Assembly: GCA_002286855.1 (NCBI GenBank)
Contig: NRSV01000065.1
Span: 145,422 to 209,421, forward strand
DNA: 64,000 bases
From: Bipolaris cookei
Lineage: Eukaryota > Ascomycota > Dothideomycetes > Pleosporales > Pleosporaceae
Direction: 5' to 3'
The notes below the pieces were generated by a model. That model worked only from the letters and a program-made list of their open reading frames with translations. It had not been told where the DNA came from and ran no database searches. The translations under genes were made by a program, and so were the position numbers. Within the stretch, counting starts at the first letter, position 1; each line of letters opens with the position of its first letter. Below are positions 47,561 through 56,569 of the stretch, one piece after another.

Positions 47561-48278
47561 ATGGCACCTTCGAGAGCGCTCCTTCTCCGCCGTATAACTT
47601 TTGGAAGTGCGACACCCCGTCTGCCATTGACCTCGCGTCTTTTCGCAACATCCGCTACTCCAATAAAGAGAACACTGCGTCCCTCCGCCTTGTGGTCTAG
47701 CCCAGTGCGACAGCCACAAATCTGCACATGCACAAGGGCGTATTCGCAGTCGGCTAGTACCACACCCCAAGCACCGGATTACCTGAACGAGGCCGAATTG
47801 CACGTCTTTGACAAGTTGAAATCGGAGCTAGATCCCGTCAAACTAGAGGTATGCAACGTCTTCTCCGCATTCCTGTCTCTAGATATTGCACAATGCGGAG
47901 ATGCCAGTGTCTGGCGCTGATGACACCGGTCGCGCTACCGATCGCTGCATTGAAAATATGCGCGTCATATCAACATTGCAGAGGCTTTCGGGAGGCGCAG
48001 TCGGCCAGACCTTTGGAGATTGCAGGCTTGCATACTGACGCTGTCGGCATGCCGAACCGAATCAGGTCGTTTCATTTGGGTCAGCATCAATGATTACTAA
48101 CACGCTCGCATAGGTTCAAGATATCAGTGGTGGTTGCGGATCAATGTATGCAATTGAAATTGAGTCGCCCAAGTTCAAGGGTTTGACCGTCATCAAGCAG
48201 CACAAGATGGTCAACGAGGTGCTGAAGGATGAGATTCAGAGCTGGCATGGCGTGCAATTACGAACAAAGGCTGCTTGA
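47561..48278 (+). CDS. BOL3: mitochondrial BolA-like protein (Bol3/Aim1 type)
   Basis: Helps hand [4Fe-4S] clusters to mitochondrial client proteins such as lipoate synthase. Exons 47561-47848 and 48114-48278 give 150 aa. The N-terminus is rich in Arg, Ser and hydroxylated residues with almost no acidic ones (MAPSRALLLRRITFGSATPR), as in a mitochondrial presequence. The BolA fold follows: LNEAELHVFDKLKSELDPVKLE, spliced to VQDISGGCGSMYAIEIESP, then FKGLTVIKQHKMVNEVLKDEI and WHGVQLRTKAA. The invariant His of RQHRxVNxxL is present (KQHKMVNEVL). The 265-nt intron is the longest confident one in this window. Confidence 0.9.
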
Positions 48279-48925
48279 ACAGGGCCATTTGAGGATAGTT
48301 TGTAAATATTGTACGACTAATGTATACAGAGCGGGCATCTGATAAAGTTTCAGAATAAGAGTGGCGCTGAATCATGAAGTGCTCTTTGTGAGTAGGTGAA
48401 CATCAGTTAACTCTTATGTTCTCTACAACACACTGTAAAATGATAGGCAGTAAAATTAAAATCAGTATCATTCTAGAGTTTTTGTGCCGCTCCTGTAGTT
48501 GAATTCAGAGGTTCAGTTCAAGATCTCGAATTCAAGGGGAATTGCTGACGCCTGTAGATCCATCTTTAATCTCATACCACCTTCACAGTTCTCCCGAGCT
48601 ATTGTTTGAATACTTCATATCTGATTCACATCTAGTGTAATAGATCTTATTTATTCTCACACTGAACACTACCAGGACAGATCATAATAAATAGCTGAAG
48701 CTGCAATTAGCACTACCTAGACCACGCCTCGAAACGCATTTCCGACGTAAAAAGACTATTCTGAATAAAAACGCATGGCGAGTGAATCGGTGTACTCGAT
48801 GACAAGAAGAAAACACTTTTCTAGACGATGAAGGGCCAACAAAACGGGAAAGTGAATCTCATCCTTACCTGTTTTATGCCGCAAGCTATACGCTCCCAAA
48901 TGAAAGAGAAGAGTTGTCACAATCT
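48279..48925. other. convergent 3' intergenic region, AT-rich
   Basis: 647 bp between the ends of the BolA-like gene (+) and the first F-box gene (-). AT-rich with no coding signal. Confidence 0.5.
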
Positions 48926-50374
48926 TCAGTAATGCCACTCCACATCAGCAACCTCTACAAAAACCCACCCAGGCTCGACGAAATCTAATATCCGTATCGG
49001 ATCTGGTCCCTCGATAGTGACAGGAATTGAGGCAAAGTGTATATTATGCTCAGCAAAGCATTGGTACAACATTGCAAAGTCTGGAGGGAAATGCCCCAGT
49101 TTGGGCGGCCAGTCAACAACCGCTACTCTCTTGAGCAGAGGTAGCGTCGCAGGTGCAATGTCAGCGAGATGGCGCAGTATCTCCGTCGGACCCTCCCATC
49201 CCTTTGAGCCCCAGTGCTCCTGCCAGTCGATTTCGAATGTCAGTTCCTCGAGCGTGGGCGGGAGATGGCGTACCAATTGAGCAACAAAATCGGGCGTGCA
49301 TTGGTCTGGATCGTCATCGTGCGCTATCAAGCCCATATCCAAGGAGCGCAAGTTTGTCATTTTAGAAGCCAACCTTGCTAACTGCAGAATGTGCTTCTGG
49401 TAGAGCATATGATGATCGCCGCGAACAGACAGTCGCTCAAGCGATGCGCGGTTATGTGTCAACACAGAGGCAAGGCTCTCAAACTTTGATATGAGATTTG
49501 GCGAGCGCCGGCTCCGCAGATTGTTGTGGATATCATGTTCGTAGGCAAAACTCTTGAGTTGTCTGCATGCCTCGGTGAAGTGAGCTAGTGTTTTTGTCTC
49601 CACGCAAGCACGCTTGAGGACAATGTTTTCGACGCCCGAAACACCCCTTTCGAGTACGGTGTAAAGCGGTATTTCATCGTTCCACTCGACGTAGTCGTGG
49701 TTTTGGCGCTCCAGCTGAACGATATCGACAATGGTCACATTACGCAGCGAAGGAACACGGAATAAGTGTGCGATTTGCTCAAGACAGAGCGGGCCGTGTA
49801 TGTGAACGTTTTTCAAATTCTGGAACGTTCCTGCTTCTGATACAGCCTTGCCGAACCAGTAGATATCGTCTCTCCATCCATATGTTTCTTTTATGGTAAG
49901 CGTTTCGATAGCCGGTGTGACCGTTATGAAGAAGGCCATAAACTCATGGTCACGCCATGTTGCAGTTAACCGCTCGTGATCTATTGACGATTTTACTCCG
50001 ACTGGCTCGAACGATCTCATCAACCTTGAAAGTATTTTTCGATTTTCACTGCTACTGTCTTGGCCGGTACTTAGATTCCATGTTACTTGCTGGACGCGAG
50101 CCGCGAGCTTCGGATCATGAAGAAGGGTTCGGGTGAGTGGCCAGGGGCAGGATACCAAGACATGACTGTACAGGTGGTCGAGCGACAGCAGGTACATGCG
50201 CCGGCTGGTCAGGCTAAGATTGCGAATATCTTTGGGGGTTTCGATTGGAATGCAATCAATGATGCTCATCACGAGCTCGTTAGGAAGAGCGCCAAAGCCG
50301 GTGTTTGCCGCCAGTTCGGTTGCCATCCTGTGATCTGCAGTTGCACTCTCTTGGCTGCTAGAGTGCGCCAACAA
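48926..50374 (-). CDS. F-box/leucine-rich-type protein 1
   Basis: A single exon of 482 aa; the second Met (50326, MATELAANTGFGALP) may be the true start. The F-box is GALPNELVMSIIDCIPI... followed by IRNLSLTSRRMYLLSLDHLYSHVLV, which would dock Skp1 in an SCF ubiquitin ligase. The rest has weak leucine-rich periodicity: FQNLKNVHIHGPLCLEQIAHL, VPSLRNVTIVDIVQL and MTNLRSLDMGL. The substrate is unknown. It shares a co-linear pattern with the neighbouring F-box gene (YWFG..., FQNL, HGPL.LE, PSLR/PSIR), so the two look like an old tandem duplication. Confidence 0.82.
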   Translation of the reverse strand: MLAHSSSQESATADHRMATELAANTGFGALPNELVMSIIDCIPIETPKDIRNLSLTSRRMYLLSLDHLYSHVLVSCPWPLTRTLLHDPKLAARVQQVTWNLSTGQDSSSENRKILSRLMRSFEPVGVKSSIDHERLTATWRDHEFMAFFITVTPAIETLTIKETYGWRDDIYWFGKAVSEAGTFQNLKNVHIHGPLCLEQIAHLFRVPSLRNVTIVDIVQLERQNHDYVEWNDEIPLYTVLERGVSGVENIVLKRACVETKTLAHFTEACRQLKSFAYEHDIHNNLRSRRSPNLISKFESLASVLTHNRASLERLSVRGDHHMLYQKHILQLARLASKMTNLRSLDMGLIAHDDDPDQCTPDFVAQLVRHLPPTLEELTFEIDWQEHWGSKGWEGPTEILRHLADIAPATLPLLKRVAVVDWPPKLGHFPPDFAMLYQCFAEHNIHFASIPVTIEGPDPIRILDFVEPGWVFVEVADVEWHY

Positions 50375-50735
50375 ACTTAATCACCACCCTAAGGTTCAAA
50401 AGAAAAGGTCACAAAGAAACAAATTTTGGATACAGCTTGGTTTGGACGGCAAACAGCTGTAGCTATGAACAGGCTGCCCCGCAGTTTGGTTGCGCTAAAG
50501 ACTTGGCATGTAGTTGACCAGTCAAGCGTGCGGCGGTTCAGCTTCACCTAGAGGAATAATGTGAAAAGATCAAATACAAAAAATATTATCAGATGCATAG
50601 GCATGCTTCCCCATGTTATTAGCCAGCAAATTCGGCTATGATCTTCTATGGCGGATGCACTATTTCAGCATGCATATCAAAAGCATCTGTTTCGTCTGCT
50701 TACAACCATCTCGATCCTACATCTTCGGAGACCAC
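50375..50735. other. spacer between the tandem F-box genes
   Basis: 361 bp, including the promoter of F-box gene 1. No gene or repeat recognised. Confidence 0.5.
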
Positions 50736-52151
50736 TCAATGCTCCTCGTCCTCAATATCTACGAATGAAACGTCTAATTCTATGCCGGCTTTACTATACA
50801 GCCCTTGCAAGATAGAAAACATTGCTTGAGCAGAGTCCTCGTCTCTCCACAAAGGCCATTCGACAAGGGTAACACGCTTTAGATTACACGGTGAAAAAGC
50901 GACAGCTGTAGCGAAATCAGACAGAAGCTGAAAGTAAGGATAAAGCAAAGCTATCCCATCATACCCAGAAGGCCCTAACTTGATATTCAAGACTTCTAGC
51001 GCGTCCGGTAGTTGCCCGGCGATACCACTATGACCGGGTCCCCTATCATTTTCGTACATCATTAAAGATATGCCATTGGTGCTATTCTCGTCGCAAGGCC
51101 CGATATTCAAGGTAAGTAGGCTCTGCAGTGGGTGCTCTTCTAGCATCGGAGCTTTGATGTTCAAGAGCGACGACACCACACTTTCGTCAAGTGGTACTTC
51201 ACCACGAATTCGAAGGTGTTTGAGAGGGATCCCCGAAAGGCGTCGCAATTCATCCATAAGCGGGAATTCACGGTACATTTCTGGATGGAATGCGAGATCG
51301 TTTTGAGCGTGTTCGTAAGTCAGACTCTTGAGGTTATTGAGTTTCTCAAGGATGACGATTGCCTCTGGGAAGAAGACATCGGACTCCCTCATTACTAGTT
51401 GCTCAAGCGAAGATCCACCAGCAAGTATATGTTCTATTGTGTTGTCCCCGCTGTCTTTCCACGAGAAGGTCATACCAGGTTCTTGGCGCATGGTAATGAC
51501 TTCAGTAAGCTCCAACCTACGAATCGACGGCAAAGTCAGCAGGGGCACGACGTTCTCCAGCCGCAGAGGTCCATGAAGCGTAATTGACTGAAGGTTTTGG
51601 AATTGGGTCAGATTCCGCGATATAGTCTCGAACCAGTAGGAGTGGTCGTTCCATGACCATGTATCCCACACACAGAGCCTTTGAATCTTGGGTGTGAAAA
51701 GGAGAAAGAATTCGAGATACCACCAGTGTATTTCAGGATCCAAATCAAAATGAATGAACCGCCAAGGTAGATTCCCAGAGGTCTCACTCGTGTTGATGAG
51801 ACGCCCAGAACTTTGTAGTATGTTTGCAAGCAGGGCTCTGTCGTCCTTTTGCAAGCACCGCTGACTAGCTGTCCTTGTCCAATAGTTCTGGTACCACACT
51901 ACTTCTTTGACGTGATCTGCGAGCTCAGGTCTTCCATTTGGGCGTGGTAACGCTATAGTACGCAGAAGCTGTTCTGGAGCTATACCATGAAATTTGTAGT
52001 ATAGATAATCAGTCGTCAGACGCCGGAACCGCTTGCTTGTCGTGTTAAGAGCATGGAAGCTTGAAAAATTGTCGTCGGCTTTGATCTTGTCAAATATCAG
52101 CAACAACAGCTCATCCGGAAGCGTATTGAATCTATCGAAACACGGGTTCAT
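50736..52151 (-). CDS. F-box/leucine-rich-type protein 2
   Basis: A single exon of 471 aa starting MNPCFDRFNTLPDELLLLIF. F-box: LPDELLLLIFDKIKADDNFSSFHALNTTSKRFRRLTTDYLYYKF. It is followed by the same leucine-rich region as F-box protein 1: SYWFETISRNLTQFQNLQSITLHGPLRLENVVPLL, TLPSIRRLELTEVI and LKHLRIRGEVPL. A Skp1-binding adaptor role is inferred from the domain. The C-terminus is acidic (SFVDIEDEEH). Its start codon is only 88 bp from a MITE carrying a solo LTR, so its promoter has been rebuilt by transposons. Confidence 0.82.
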   Translation of the reverse strand: MNPCFDRFNTLPDELLLLIFDKIKADDNFSSFHALNTTSKRFRRLTTDYLYYKFHGIAPEQLLRTIALPRPNGRPELADHVKEVVWYQNYWTRTASQRCLQKDDRALLANILQSSGRLINTSETSGNLPWRFIHFDLDPEIHWWYLEFFLLFTPKIQRLCVWDTWSWNDHSYWFETISRNLTQFQNLQSITLHGPLRLENVVPLLTLPSIRRLELTEVITMRQEPGMTFSWKDSGDNTIEHILAGGSSLEQLVMRESDVFFPEAIVILEKLNNLKSLTYEHAQNDLAFHPEMYREFPLMDELRRLSGIPLKHLRIRGEVPLDESVVSSLLNIKAPMLEEHPLQSLLTLNIGPCDENSTNGISLMMYENDRGPGHSGIAGQLPDALEVLNIKLGPSGYDGIALLYPYFQLLSDFATAVAFSPCNLKRVTLVEWPLWRDEDSAQAMFSILQGLYSKAGIELDVSFVDIEDEEH

Positions 52152-52342
52152 TGTTCCTACAAGCCTCGGTAGTGGATATGTACTGGTAATGACCGTAGGC
52201 TGTGTGCTTGTTGATTATAATGTGATTTCCCTCGATGATTATTTCACTAGTCAGACGCTGTTTTGGAGCCACATGATGGAAAGATAGGTCATGTGATGAT
52301 TTATGCATAGTTAGCTCCTATAGCGTCTGAAACTAGTGAGAT

Positions 52343-52592
52343 TGTTGGGACATATTGGAATCGAGCTGACGACGTCAGTCTTACCTCGGTCTTGCTACGG
52401 GCATACAAGTCCCAGCAAGGGCATACGCGTCTCAGCACGGGAACACGTTTCAGCAGCCTTGACTTGCCTGCTACTGTTGAGTATATAGCTACGTCAATAG
52501 CCTAGTAACTAGTCGAATCAGTCAAGTCTTCATTTAGTGTTTTGTGCAACTGCAGTTGTTTTGACTCAACCACACCCTTTATCGTGCCAACA
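52343..52592. mobile_element. solo LTR with 5-bp target-site duplication
   Basis: 250 bp starting TGTTGG and ending CCAACA, the canonical inverted ends of a retrotransposon LTR. It is flanked by the perfect 5-bp repeat GAGAT at 52338-52342 and 52593-52597. A TATA-like GTATATAG lies inside (about 52485). No internal retroelement coding sequence adjoins it, so it is a solo LTR left by recombination. It sits within the right inverted repeat of the MITE. Confidence 0.85.
52399..52458. repeat. 20-bp tandem repeat inside the LTR
   Basis: Three units of 20 bp, each beginning GGGCATAC or GGGAACAC and continuing with (A/G)(A/C)GT(C/T)(C/T)CAGCA-like sequence. The third copy is degenerate. Confidence 0.7.
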
Positions 52593-52843
52593 GAGATAAC
52601 TCGATGACCCAAAAAACTAGCGGCTTAGCGATAGTAGTTAAGCGTACTGTCACGTGAGATCAGAGTTTCTCTGTGTTCATTGTTCTTAGCATCTTGTAAG
52701 TCTCGACCGCAAAAAAAAGCACAAAAACATAAGGCAGCAGCAATTTTCTCGCGGTGACTCACTGATCTACCAATCTGCCGGTCAAATGCTTGTGTAAAAC
52801 CAAGTTAGCAAATGGGTAGTAAAGATATGATAACGCCAAGGAT

Positions 52844-53345
52844 CAGTAAGTGGGCCGGATCAGTTAGTAGGCTACCCCCACCCAACCTGACCCGACGCTC
52901 TGCACAAGCACTACTATGCCGCGACAACAACGCTCTATACAGACCTCTTGTGAAGGCAGAACAAGCCTCACTATATCGTCTTGTTATTAATAATCTAAAA
53001 CAATCAGTACACGTACTCGCAGCAGCGTACGACGTGCCAAAGTCGACGCTCCAACGACGTCTTCATGGTACCCAGGCGCGATCAGAGATAGTCTCTGTCA
53101 ACCGCAAGCTATCGCCTATTGAAGAGCAGCCTCTCGTGCAGTGGATTCTAGATCTTGATCGACGAGGATTTCCGCCTCATATCATTGACAAACGACGAAT
53201 GGCAGACGCGTTACTCGCTGCGCGTGGCCAAGATCCACTCGCCTACCCGTGGGCAAGAAATGGGTGTCGCGCTTTGTCCAGAGCTAGTCTGAACTCCAGA
53301 TGAAGTGGGCTAGAAGGTTTAACAGCCAACGCGCCCAGTATGAAG
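52844..53345 (+). mobile_element. truncated pogo/Fot1-type DNA transposon remnant
   Basis: Begins CAGTAAGTGGGCC, resembling the terminal sequence of the element at the right edge of the window. The frame then encodes the N-terminal DNA-binding part of a pogo/Tc5-like transposase: LAAAYDVPKSTLQRRLHG (psq-type HTH), then LSPIEEQPLVQWILDLDRRGFPPH and MADALLAARGQDP (CENP-B-type HTH). After residue ~155 the frame breaks: GKKWVSRFVQS continues one frame over and hits a TAG. The DDE catalytic domain is absent, so it is dead. Confidence 0.8.
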
Positions 53346-53713
53346 GTCCTACTACAACCGCAGTGTTTGTTAGGTGGACATTATTATTCCATTATAGTCC
53401 TGTATCAGCCGTTGGCTATGTAGGACTTTGGCCAGAGGCCGTTCTATCTGCTTATCTACAATTTGGTACTTTGTGCTGTATTGCGTGACTATAGTGCTTC
53501 GGCCTTTGTCTAGCTAAGCTATTACTAGCTTTCTAGATGCCTGTTGCTAAAGAGCAGGTTGGTAACAGGGAGAGATGTAGGGCAGCTGGACTGCCTTCCA
53601 GCGGGCTCTCTTAGGGGAAAGGAAATGGTACTAAAATCAGAGTTGTTTTTCTTATCTTTCTTTCCGTCTAGCCATCTTAGCTTAGATGCCACTTCCTTGT
53701 TCCTATCTTCGTG

Positions 53714-54040
53714 CTAGTAATAAAAGCTAGAGTAGCTTCTATACCGCTCGTAGTGTGGAGTAAGAGTGGGAGTTTGAGTATTTTTTTGGCCTATAGTCTT
53801 TTTAAGCTTATTTCTTTCTGCGCTGTAGAAGCCGCAGTATAGAAGTAGATGCTCTGCTGTTTGTGGTCTCCCGCAGTTGCAAAGATCTGTTTCTCTTCTA
53901 TTTACTCTCTTTAGGTAGGAGTTGAGGTATCCGTGTCCTATCTTAAGAGAATAGAAAGAGCTTGAAATATCTCTTTTCGTGCTTCTTGTGTTACATGGAC
54001 AGGCGCTAGCTAAAGAGGCAGGTTCTTGATATCTTAGCAT
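53714..54040 (-). pseudogene. 5'-truncated LINE (Tad1/I-like) reverse-transcriptase C-terminus
   Basis: The minus strand encodes FYSLKIGHGYLNSYLKRVN and CNCGRPQTAEHLLLYC, the C-terminal thumb and Cys/His motif typical of fungal non-LTR retrotransposon polymerases. It ends YRSYSSFYY. The catalytic FADD core and ORF1 are missing, as expected of a 5'-truncated insertion. The DNA to about 53480 on its 3' side is probably the LINE 3' UTR. Confidence 0.78.
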
Positions 54041-54409
54041 AGCTCAAATAGTCAAGTGCAAAGGTCCTTAGAGCAGAAATCTTAAACCTTGCTACTACCC
54101 GAAGTGAATCCATCGTTGGGATGTTCGCCTACCTAGGCTTGTTAAGCCTGATCAAGGTTCCAGTTTTGGGTTTTGGGGACCGTACTCGGTGCAATACTGC
54201 GTGTGCACTCGATGCAAAAACATAAATAGCAAGAATTTTACTTTTTTGGGACTGATCTAAATCAACGCACAATAACATGTACTGGAGAAAGCACTCGGCC
54301 AGCCAGCATTGAGAAGCAGCTCCCACTGCTGCTGAGACGCTTCAGCGGGTGGTTCGCACAGCCGTAACACACAGCAGCAGTTGCATGGGTGACAGTACCA
54401 CGGTAAGAG
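54041..54409. other. spacer in the transposon-rich island
   Basis: AT-rich with stops in all frames. Short GC-rich inverted motifs (CTGCTG/CAGCGG) lie around 54325-54350. No gene called. Confidence 0.4.
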
Positions 54410-54715
54410 CTAAAGTACTAAAGAGGTATAAGTAACTATAATATCCCAAATCGCTATGCTTTTCAAAATTTCGTTGGTATCTCGGACAAAGACTCGCCAA
54501 ACCTGCGCATCGACATGGCGTCGCCGATAGTACTCTTCTATTTCCGCATGCCTTACATCTGCCCTGTGGACCCTGCTATGGTAGTGGTTACGGTCGGCCA
54601 GAAAGCGGTTGGCCGCTTGAAAAGACTTTCTGGAAACTACGTAGTATGCCTCTTCAATCGGATGAGAAAGAAAAGCTATTACTGTCATCGCTGTGTAAAG
54701 CTGCATCGCTGGCAT
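54410..54715 (-). CDS. possible small ORF of unknown function, perhaps a remnant
   Basis: 101 codons from MPAMQLYTAMTVIAFLSHP. The composition is protein-like (IEEAYYVVSRKSFQAANRFL, AEIEEYYRRRHVDAQVWRVF), with no repeat bias and no recognised domain. The upstream in-frame stop is close, so the ORF may be a fragment of a longer decayed gene. It is divergent from the candidate secreted protein, with start codons 48 bp apart. Confidence 0.28.
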   Translation of the reverse strand: MPAMQLYTAMTVIAFLSHPIEEAYYVVSRKSFQAANRFLADRNHYHSRVHRADVRHAEIEEYYRRRHVDAQVWRVFVRDTNEILKSIAIWDIIVTYTSLVL

Positions 54716-54762
54716 GGGCGCTGGAGTAGATCCATCGCCCCGTATTACATGGAGTGTCTAGA

Positions 54763-55344
54763 ATGCAAGCAAGCCCCAGATCTGCGCTTCTGTTTCCCAT
54801 TATACTGCTACATACCTTACCATCATGTGCGCTTGGTTTGAACCAACATTTTTACGGACCCGAACACGGCCTGCATCTTCAGGCACTCAATAAACGAGAG
54901 CAGTACCAAAATTACGTGTACAAAGTTGAATGCTCAGTATCACAGCATGCACTGATCTTTAACGATGAACTTCTAGTACTATCAACCATATCCATAACGC
55001 ACCTCAAAGGTAATTTAGTATTACTTAGAAGCCAAGTCGAATCTTGTGGGGATTCAATCTGCCAATACCTCACCATTTCGCAAGAATTTTCTCGATCCAT
55101 TCCCATACAGTTTCCTGAGCTTGCTAAGAAGGGAAGCGCATCAAGTCCATTTCCGACCTGTGATCCTATGTATGGGTCCTATACTTCCTGTTTAACAGAT
55201 TACAACATCAATATAAGTTGGCAAGGGGTGAAAAAAGGATACAGCATCGAAGTACTAGTGTATTGCGGGCTGGGTGACTCTCGAACGCTAGGGAACTGGT
55301 ATTGGCATACGATGGCGGCGTGGAATCCGAGTGAAAAAAAGTAG
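54763..55344 (+). CDS. candidate small secreted protein (orphan)
   Basis: 193 aa, intronless, starting MQASPRSALLFPIILLHTL. Signal-peptide-like residues 1-25 end near SCALG, followed by a soluble mature part of about 165 aa with no other membrane segment. It has six cysteines after the signal (VECS, ESCGDSIC, FPTCDP, TSCLTD, VYCGLG) and ends NWYWHTMAAWNPSEKK. No domain was recognised. Size, secretion signal, cysteines and position 0.7 kb from transposon remains match the profile of lineage-specific secreted proteins. Alternatively it is an unexpressed ORF. A short upstream GTG-initiated extension in frame is unlikely to be used. Confidence 0.5.
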   Translation: MQASPRSALLFPIILLHTLPSCALGLNQHFYGPEHGLHLQALNKREQYQNYVYKVECSVSQHALIFNDELLVLSTISITHLKGNLVLLRSQVESCGDSICQYLTISQEFSRSIPIQFPELAKKGSASSPFPTCDPMYGSYTSCLTDYNINISWQGVKKGYSIEVLVYCGLGDSRTLGNWYWHTMAAWNPSEKK

Positions 55345-55919
55345 ATCAGTTTATTCGCCATATAACTCACCTGGGAGTATTAGGGACAAATGGAATGAGG
55401 TTGGTAGTGTAGCAGAGATCACTGATGGCTCATGGCGGAGAGCCTTACGAGCAGCTGGGTTGGGTTAGTATATCGCGCGCTTGTTAATGTAATGACATCT
55501 GCCTACTTCCAGCTCGCAGCAAGCTACTTACATACGGATCACTAGTTCCTGTTCGTTTCTAACATTCTTGCACATCCTATAGTTTATCAAAGATGACTTT
55601 ATATTTGAAATTCCGCAGCGTTTTGTCTAGCAGTATCCCATGCCCAAGCCCGAATCTACGTGCTTGCCAACTTAGGCATACTCTCCTGACGTCAGACTGA
55701 TCATACGATAGCAGGAAGTGTAAGTGCGAATTCAGAAAGTGCAGTCGCAATCCCAGGCTTTCTGCCTCAGAAGCATTACCTTCCCTTCCCTCACTGTTTT
55801 CTTCTTTTCTCTTCAAGTCTGCCACCTTGCACTTTTTTCTTTGAACACCGTGCCAAATCTTTGTTTCTACTTTAACCATCATAGATGCGCCCTTCATTAT
55901 TTGGTTTCCGTCAATCTAG
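55345..55919. other. intergenic region
   Basis: About 575 bp. A minus-strand ORF of 106 codons at 55577-55897 is Lys/Arg-biased and unrecognised, so it was not called. A TTTTC-rich stretch lies at 55800-55835. Confidence 0.4.
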
Positions 55920-56414
55920 ACGCTAGTCGGAGCCGTTTTTACCATTCTCTCTTTTTCTGTCGCTCTTTATCTCGCGTTTGGCAAACGCGATGGTCTTCAA
56001 GCAATCAAGGCAGTGGTGGAGTCGGTCTAGATAGCCCTCAAAACCCTACTGGCTGCCTTCCGGGAAGTACAGGGCCATGTCATAGCACTGAGGGCGGCAG
56101 CGACCGCGCGTGGGTAGTTACTTGTTGAGGTGCTAGACACACTTCGTGAATTGAGGAGTGACTTGCAGGCGCTGGTCAGTATAGATCGGGAGATTCGCGA
56201 AGCTGTTGTCGGATTGAGGACAGAACTACAGGAGCCAGCAAATCCTGTTATTCTCGAGATCTTGACTGAACCCCGGAATTTGACCTCAGGTCGCCTGACG
56301 ATCCAGAGAAGGCTTCTTCTTTCCTCCTTTCAAGGTTACTTGAGAAATCAAGCCGAAGCCCTGGCAAGAGAACGGATGGAGGCCGCGCCCGATCCATTCC
56401 GCAACTTGGCTTGA
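55920..56414 (+). pseudogene. decayed coiled-coil ORF with two in-frame TAG codons
   Basis: One reading frame is coding-like from 55920 to the stop at 56412-56414, apart from TAG at 56028-56030 and 56115-56117. It reads a hydrophobic segment (VFTILSFSVALYLAFG), then GLQAIKAVVESV, stop, IALKTLLAAFREVQGHVIAL, stop, then VLDTLRELRSDLQALVSIDRE and ILTEPRNLTSGRLTIQRR. The helical heptad pattern continues across both stops, which argues for one former protein. The family is unknown. An intron removing both stops (about 56020-56120) would rescue it but no convincing pair of sites was found. Confidence 0.45.
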
Positions 56415-56569
56415 TGACACTACATCCAGGTAGTGGTGACTGTGTTGGTTTTAGGCCTTGTAGGAAGTGAGCACGCTAGCGGGACTTACGTCATGTTCAA
56501 CGCGCCCCACCAAATATTCCGCTCTTACTGACAACCGCCTCTGCCAGTATATACATACATGAAAATCAA

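Larger units (their letters stand above)
52239..52599. mobile_element. MITE (hAT-like) interrupted by a solo LTR
   Basis: The left end reads TTATTTCACTAGT then CAGACGCT and GGAGC. The right end, reverse-complemented, reads TTATCTCACTAGT then TT-CAGACGCT and GGAGC; these are imperfect inverted repeats of about 30 bp. Inside, CACATGA and TCATGTG form a further palindrome. The element is flanked by the 8-bp direct repeat CTCGATGA at 52231-52238 and 52600-52607, the TSD size of hAT-type transposons. Without the inserted LTR and its TSD copy it is about 106 bp. There is no coding capacity. A CACTA-type reading is less likely because no 3-bp TSD matches. Confidence 0.75.

Noticed and set aside
54515..54841. 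108-codon plus-strand ORF with many Cys and Tyr
   Set aside because: Overlaps the more protein-like minus ORF and the secreted-protein start; its Cys pattern looks like an antisense artefact.
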